Below are positions 31,856 to 33,830 of a stretch of 33,830 nucleotides of DNA, in pieces. The translations under genes and the position numbers were made by a program. The notes under the pieces were generated by a model that was given only the letters and a program-made list of their open reading frames with translations, was not told where the DNA came from and made no database searches. The stretch lies in the NCBI GenBank assembly GCA_049578545.1, contig JBAUMF010000090.1, positions 1 through 33,830 on the forward strand, given 5' to 3'. The stretch is from DASQBT01 sp049578545 (GTDB taxonomy: Bacteria; Pseudomonadota; Gammaproteobacteria; Burkholderiales; Thiobacillaceae). Every line of letters begins with the position of its first letter. Positions within the stretch are counted from its first letter, which is position 1.

Positions 31856-32530
31856 GTGCTGAGCCCAGGAGACTGGAGTGCCATTCGTCTGACCTTTGAG
31901 CTTGCCACGCTCACGACGGTCTTGCTGCTGCTGATCGGCACACCTATCGCCTGGTGGCTTGCCCGCACCAATTCATTCCTTAAAGGCCCGCTGGGTGCCG
32001 TGGTTGCCCTGCCTCTGGTGCTGCCGCCCACCGTCATCGGTTTCTATTTGCTGGCGGCCATGGGACCCAACGGTCCCATCGGGCATCTCACCCAGTCACT
32101 CGGCCTGGGCGTGTTGCCCTTTACCTTCTCGGGCCTGGTGGTGGGGTCGGTGTTCTATTCCCTGCCCTTCGTGGTTCAGCCTGTGCAGAACGCGTTTGAG
32201 GCAATCGGGGAGCGGCCCCTGGAAACTGCCGCCACCCTTCGCGCTTCTCCGCTGGACACATTTTTTTCCGTGGTGCTGCCGTTGGCGCGGCCCGGATACC
32301 TTACTGCGACTATCCTCGGCTTTGCCCACACTGTGGGCGAATTCGGTGTGGTGCTGATGATTGGCGGCAACATACCGGACAAGACTCGGGTGGTGTCGGT
32401 GCAAATTTATGATCATGTGGAGGCACTCGAATATGCCGAGGCGCACTGGATTTCGGCAGGAATGGTGGTGTTTTCTTTCCTCGTCTTGCTTGCGCTTTAC
32501 ACCTTCAACCAGAGGGGCAAGAAGCAATGA
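31856..32530 (+). CDS. modB: molybdate ABC transporter permease
   Basis: ModB forms the membrane channel of the high-affinity molybdate importer. The 224-residue protein has about five to six hydrophobic segments (LTTVLLLLIGTPIAWWLA, VVALPLVLPPTVIGFYLLAA, SGLVVGSVFYSLPFVV and a C-terminal helix). The cytoplasmic EAA-type loop that contacts ModC is visible as EAIGERPLETAATLRASPL followed by PLARPG. GEFGVVLMIGGNIPDKT is characteristic of ModB. The start is a GTG at 31856, 13 bases after the ruined modA. Its stop overlaps the modC start (ATGA), indicating translational coupling. It is intact, in contrast to modA. Confidence 0.94.
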   Translation: MLSPGDWSAIRLTFELATLTTVLLLLIGTPIAWWLARTNSFLKGPLGAVVALPLVLPPTVIGFYLLAAMGPNGPIGHLTQSLGLGVLPFTFSGLVVGSVFYSLPFVVQPVQNAFEAIGERPLETAATLRASPLDTFFSVVLPLARPGYLTATILGFAHTVGEFGVVLMIGGNIPDKTRVVSVQIYDHVEALEYAEAHWISAGMVVFSFLVLLALYTFNQRGKKQ

Positions 32531-33606
32531 CAGGCGAAACGATTCGCGCCCGTTATCACCTGGGTTGGCCGGAGTTCATCCTGGACGTGGATCTGGAAAT
32601 GCCGGGCCACGGGGTGACTGCCTTGTTCGGACATTCAGGTTCAGGCAAGACGACGCTGTTGCGCTGCATTGCCGGCCTGGAAAACGTAGCGGGGGGATAC
32701 CTGTCCGTCAATGGCGAGGTCTGGCAGGATCAGACGGTTTTCCTGCCGACGTGTAAACGTCCTCTGGGCTATGTGTTCCAGGAAGCCAGTCTGTTTTCGC
32801 ATCTCACGGTCAGGCGTAACCTGGAGTTTGGACTGAAACGGGTAAATGCAGCAGATCGTCGGGTTTCGCTCGAACACGCTATCGAGCTGCTGGGAATCGG
32901 TTCGCTGCTTGAGCGCCTGCCGGATCGTTTGTCCGGCGGCGAACGCCAGCGCGTGTCAATCGCGCGCGCCCTCGCAGTCAGTCCCAAGATCCTGCTCATG
33001 GATGAGCCGCTTGCTGCTTTGGACCTGGAACGCAAGCAGGAAATCCTGCCCTATCTTGAGCGTCTGCACGACGAACTGGAGATTCCTGTCATTTACGTCA
33101 GCCATGCGCCGGATGAAGTCGCGCGGCTGGCCGACCACATCGTGGCCATGGAAGCGGGATGCGTGGTGGCCAGCGGTCCCCTCACCGAAACCCTGGCGCG
33201 ACTGGATCTGCCTATTCGCCTGGGCGAAGATGCCGGGGTAGTGCTGGATGCTGTAGTGGCGGAGCGGGACATGGAATGGCATCTGGTTCGTGCCGATTTC
33301 GCCGGTGGCCATTTCTGGGTGCGCGATGGTGGCCACCCTCTTGGCAACCATGTGCGCGTTCGCGTGCTTGCGAGGGACGTAAGTCTGGCCCTGGAAAAGC
33401 AGACCGGCACCAGCATACTCAACACCCTGCCCGCCACTGTGGTCGAGATTGCCCTCGATAGCCATCCGGCACTCGCCCTGGTAAAACTGCAAGTGGGCGA
33501 TTCATCGCTGGTGGCTCGCCTGACACGACGCTCGGCAAGTAATCTCTGCCTGCAGCCGGGGCTTGCCATATGGGCGCAAATCAAGGCGGTGGCGCTGATC
33601 GGGTGA
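32527..33606 (+). CDS. modC: molybdate ABC transporter ATP-binding protein
   Basis: ModC is the cytoplasmic ATPase that drives molybdate import through ModB. The 359-residue length is typical. Walker A is GHSGSGKT at 35-42, the ABC signature LSGGERQR at 135-142, and Walker B with D-loop DEPLAALD at 159-166; the switch His is in YVSHAPDEV. The C-terminal region (about 285-355) looks like the molybdate-binding Mop/TOBE domain (ILNTLPATVVEI, VKLQVGDSSLVARLTRRSA). All catalytic motifs are intact. Its ATG overlaps the modB stop. No modE-like regulator or molybdopterin gene is seen nearby. Confidence 0.95.
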   Translation: MTGETIRARYHLGWPEFILDVDLEMPGHGVTALFGHSGSGKTTLLRCIAGLENVAGGYLSVNGEVWQDQTVFLPTCKRPLGYVFQEASLFSHLTVRRNLEFGLKRVNAADRRVSLEHAIELLGIGSLLERLPDRLSGGERQRVSIARALAVSPKILLMDEPLAALDLERKQEILPYLERLHDELEIPVIYVSHAPDEVARLADHIVAMEAGCVVASGPLTETLARLDLPIRLGEDAGVVLDAVVAERDMEWHLVRADFAGGHFWVRDGGHPLGNHVRVRVLARDVSLALEKQTGTSILNTLPATVVEIALDSHPALALVKLQVGDSSLVARLTRRSASNLCLQPGLAIWAQIKAVALIG

Positions 33607-33710
33607 ATGGCTCAGGCCTATGCACTCAATTCGACCGCGAAGCCCCCCGAAGAACTTCAGACCAGGCGGAACTGATCCATTATCAGACTGTAGCCAAACC
33701 AATCAATTAC

Positions 33711-33830
33711 TCAGCAGTCGCCAATATAGGCGACAGAAGGGGCTTGGAAGAATGAGCGCACGAGGTGCGGCAATTGCTGGAGTTTCGAGAGTTGCTCCTC
33801 GATTTTGTCGCGCAGCTTCTCGCCCTTTTT
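33711..33830 (-). CDS. C-terminal end of an unidentified protein (partial at window edge)
   Basis: The minus-strand frame is open for 39 codons from the window end to a TGA at 33711-33713. It begins with a charged, helix-like part (KKGEKLRDKIEEQLSKLQQ) followed by a short tail ending AYIGDC. The heptad-like Leu and Lys/Glu pattern looks coding, but I do not recognise the family. A small hairpin, GTCGCC/GGCGAC (33717-33734), lies inside its last codons. The stretch 33607-33710 after modC shows nothing recognisable. The call depends on sequence beyond the window. Confidence 0.35.
   Translation of the reverse strand, partial: KKGEKLRDKIEEQLSKLQQLPHLVRSFFQAPSVAYIGDC

Noticed and set aside
33717..33734. 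GTCGCC/GGCGAC hairpin as a terminator
   Set aside because: Stem of only six pairs, no T-tract on either strand, and it lies within a likely coding end.

Overview
The window looks like a chromosomal segment of a betaproteobacterium, probably of the Nitrosomonadales/Gallionellales type. I infer this from the gene content (glmS-glmU, priA-hemE, gltB-gltD), the protein flavour and a moderately high G+C content; no rRNA or other marker is present to confirm it. The glmU/glmS and priA/hemE genes often lie near the ATP synthase operon and the replication origin in this class, so an origin-proximal location is plausible but not shown.

Left edge (1-1140): sequence resembling the end of an insertion sequence, then a short-chain dehydrogenase lacking its N-terminal half, then an intact orphan NarL/LuxR-type response regulator. 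Housekeeping block (1337-8174, all minus strand): glmS and glmU (UDP-GlcNAc synthesis), priA (replication restart) and hemE (haem synthesis). An AT-rich gap between priA and hemE carries a perfect DnaA-box match. A decayed gap (8202-8910) follows, with a frameshifted small secreted-protein gene and a long inverted repeat, and then a CPA-type cation/proton antiporter with a C-terminal nucleotide-binding domain.

Centre (10995-15947): the most unusual gene here, an intact giant protein of about 1,616 residues on the plus strand. It fuses two tandem BadF/BcrA-type activase ATPase domains to cysteine-rich DUF2229/HgdB-like regions. This is the architecture of ATP-driven low-potential electron-transfer enzymes (2-hydroxyacyl-CoA dehydratase activators and double-cubane cluster proteins), but no substrate-side gene is nearby. 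Next, on the minus strand, come gltB-gltD (glutamate synthase) and a SWIM zinc-finger protein that begins 10 bases after gltD.

Right part (24452-33606, plus strand): a complete tripartite RND efflux system in the order outer-membrane factor, adaptor, permease; a Coq10/RatA-like SRPBCC protein ending in a strong hairpin; and a molybdate ABC transporter locus. In that locus modA is broken by one stop codon and two frameshifts, while modB and modC are intact and overlap. The last 120 bases hold the C-terminal end of an unidentified minus-strand reading frame. I saw no tRNA, rRNA or CRISPR array.
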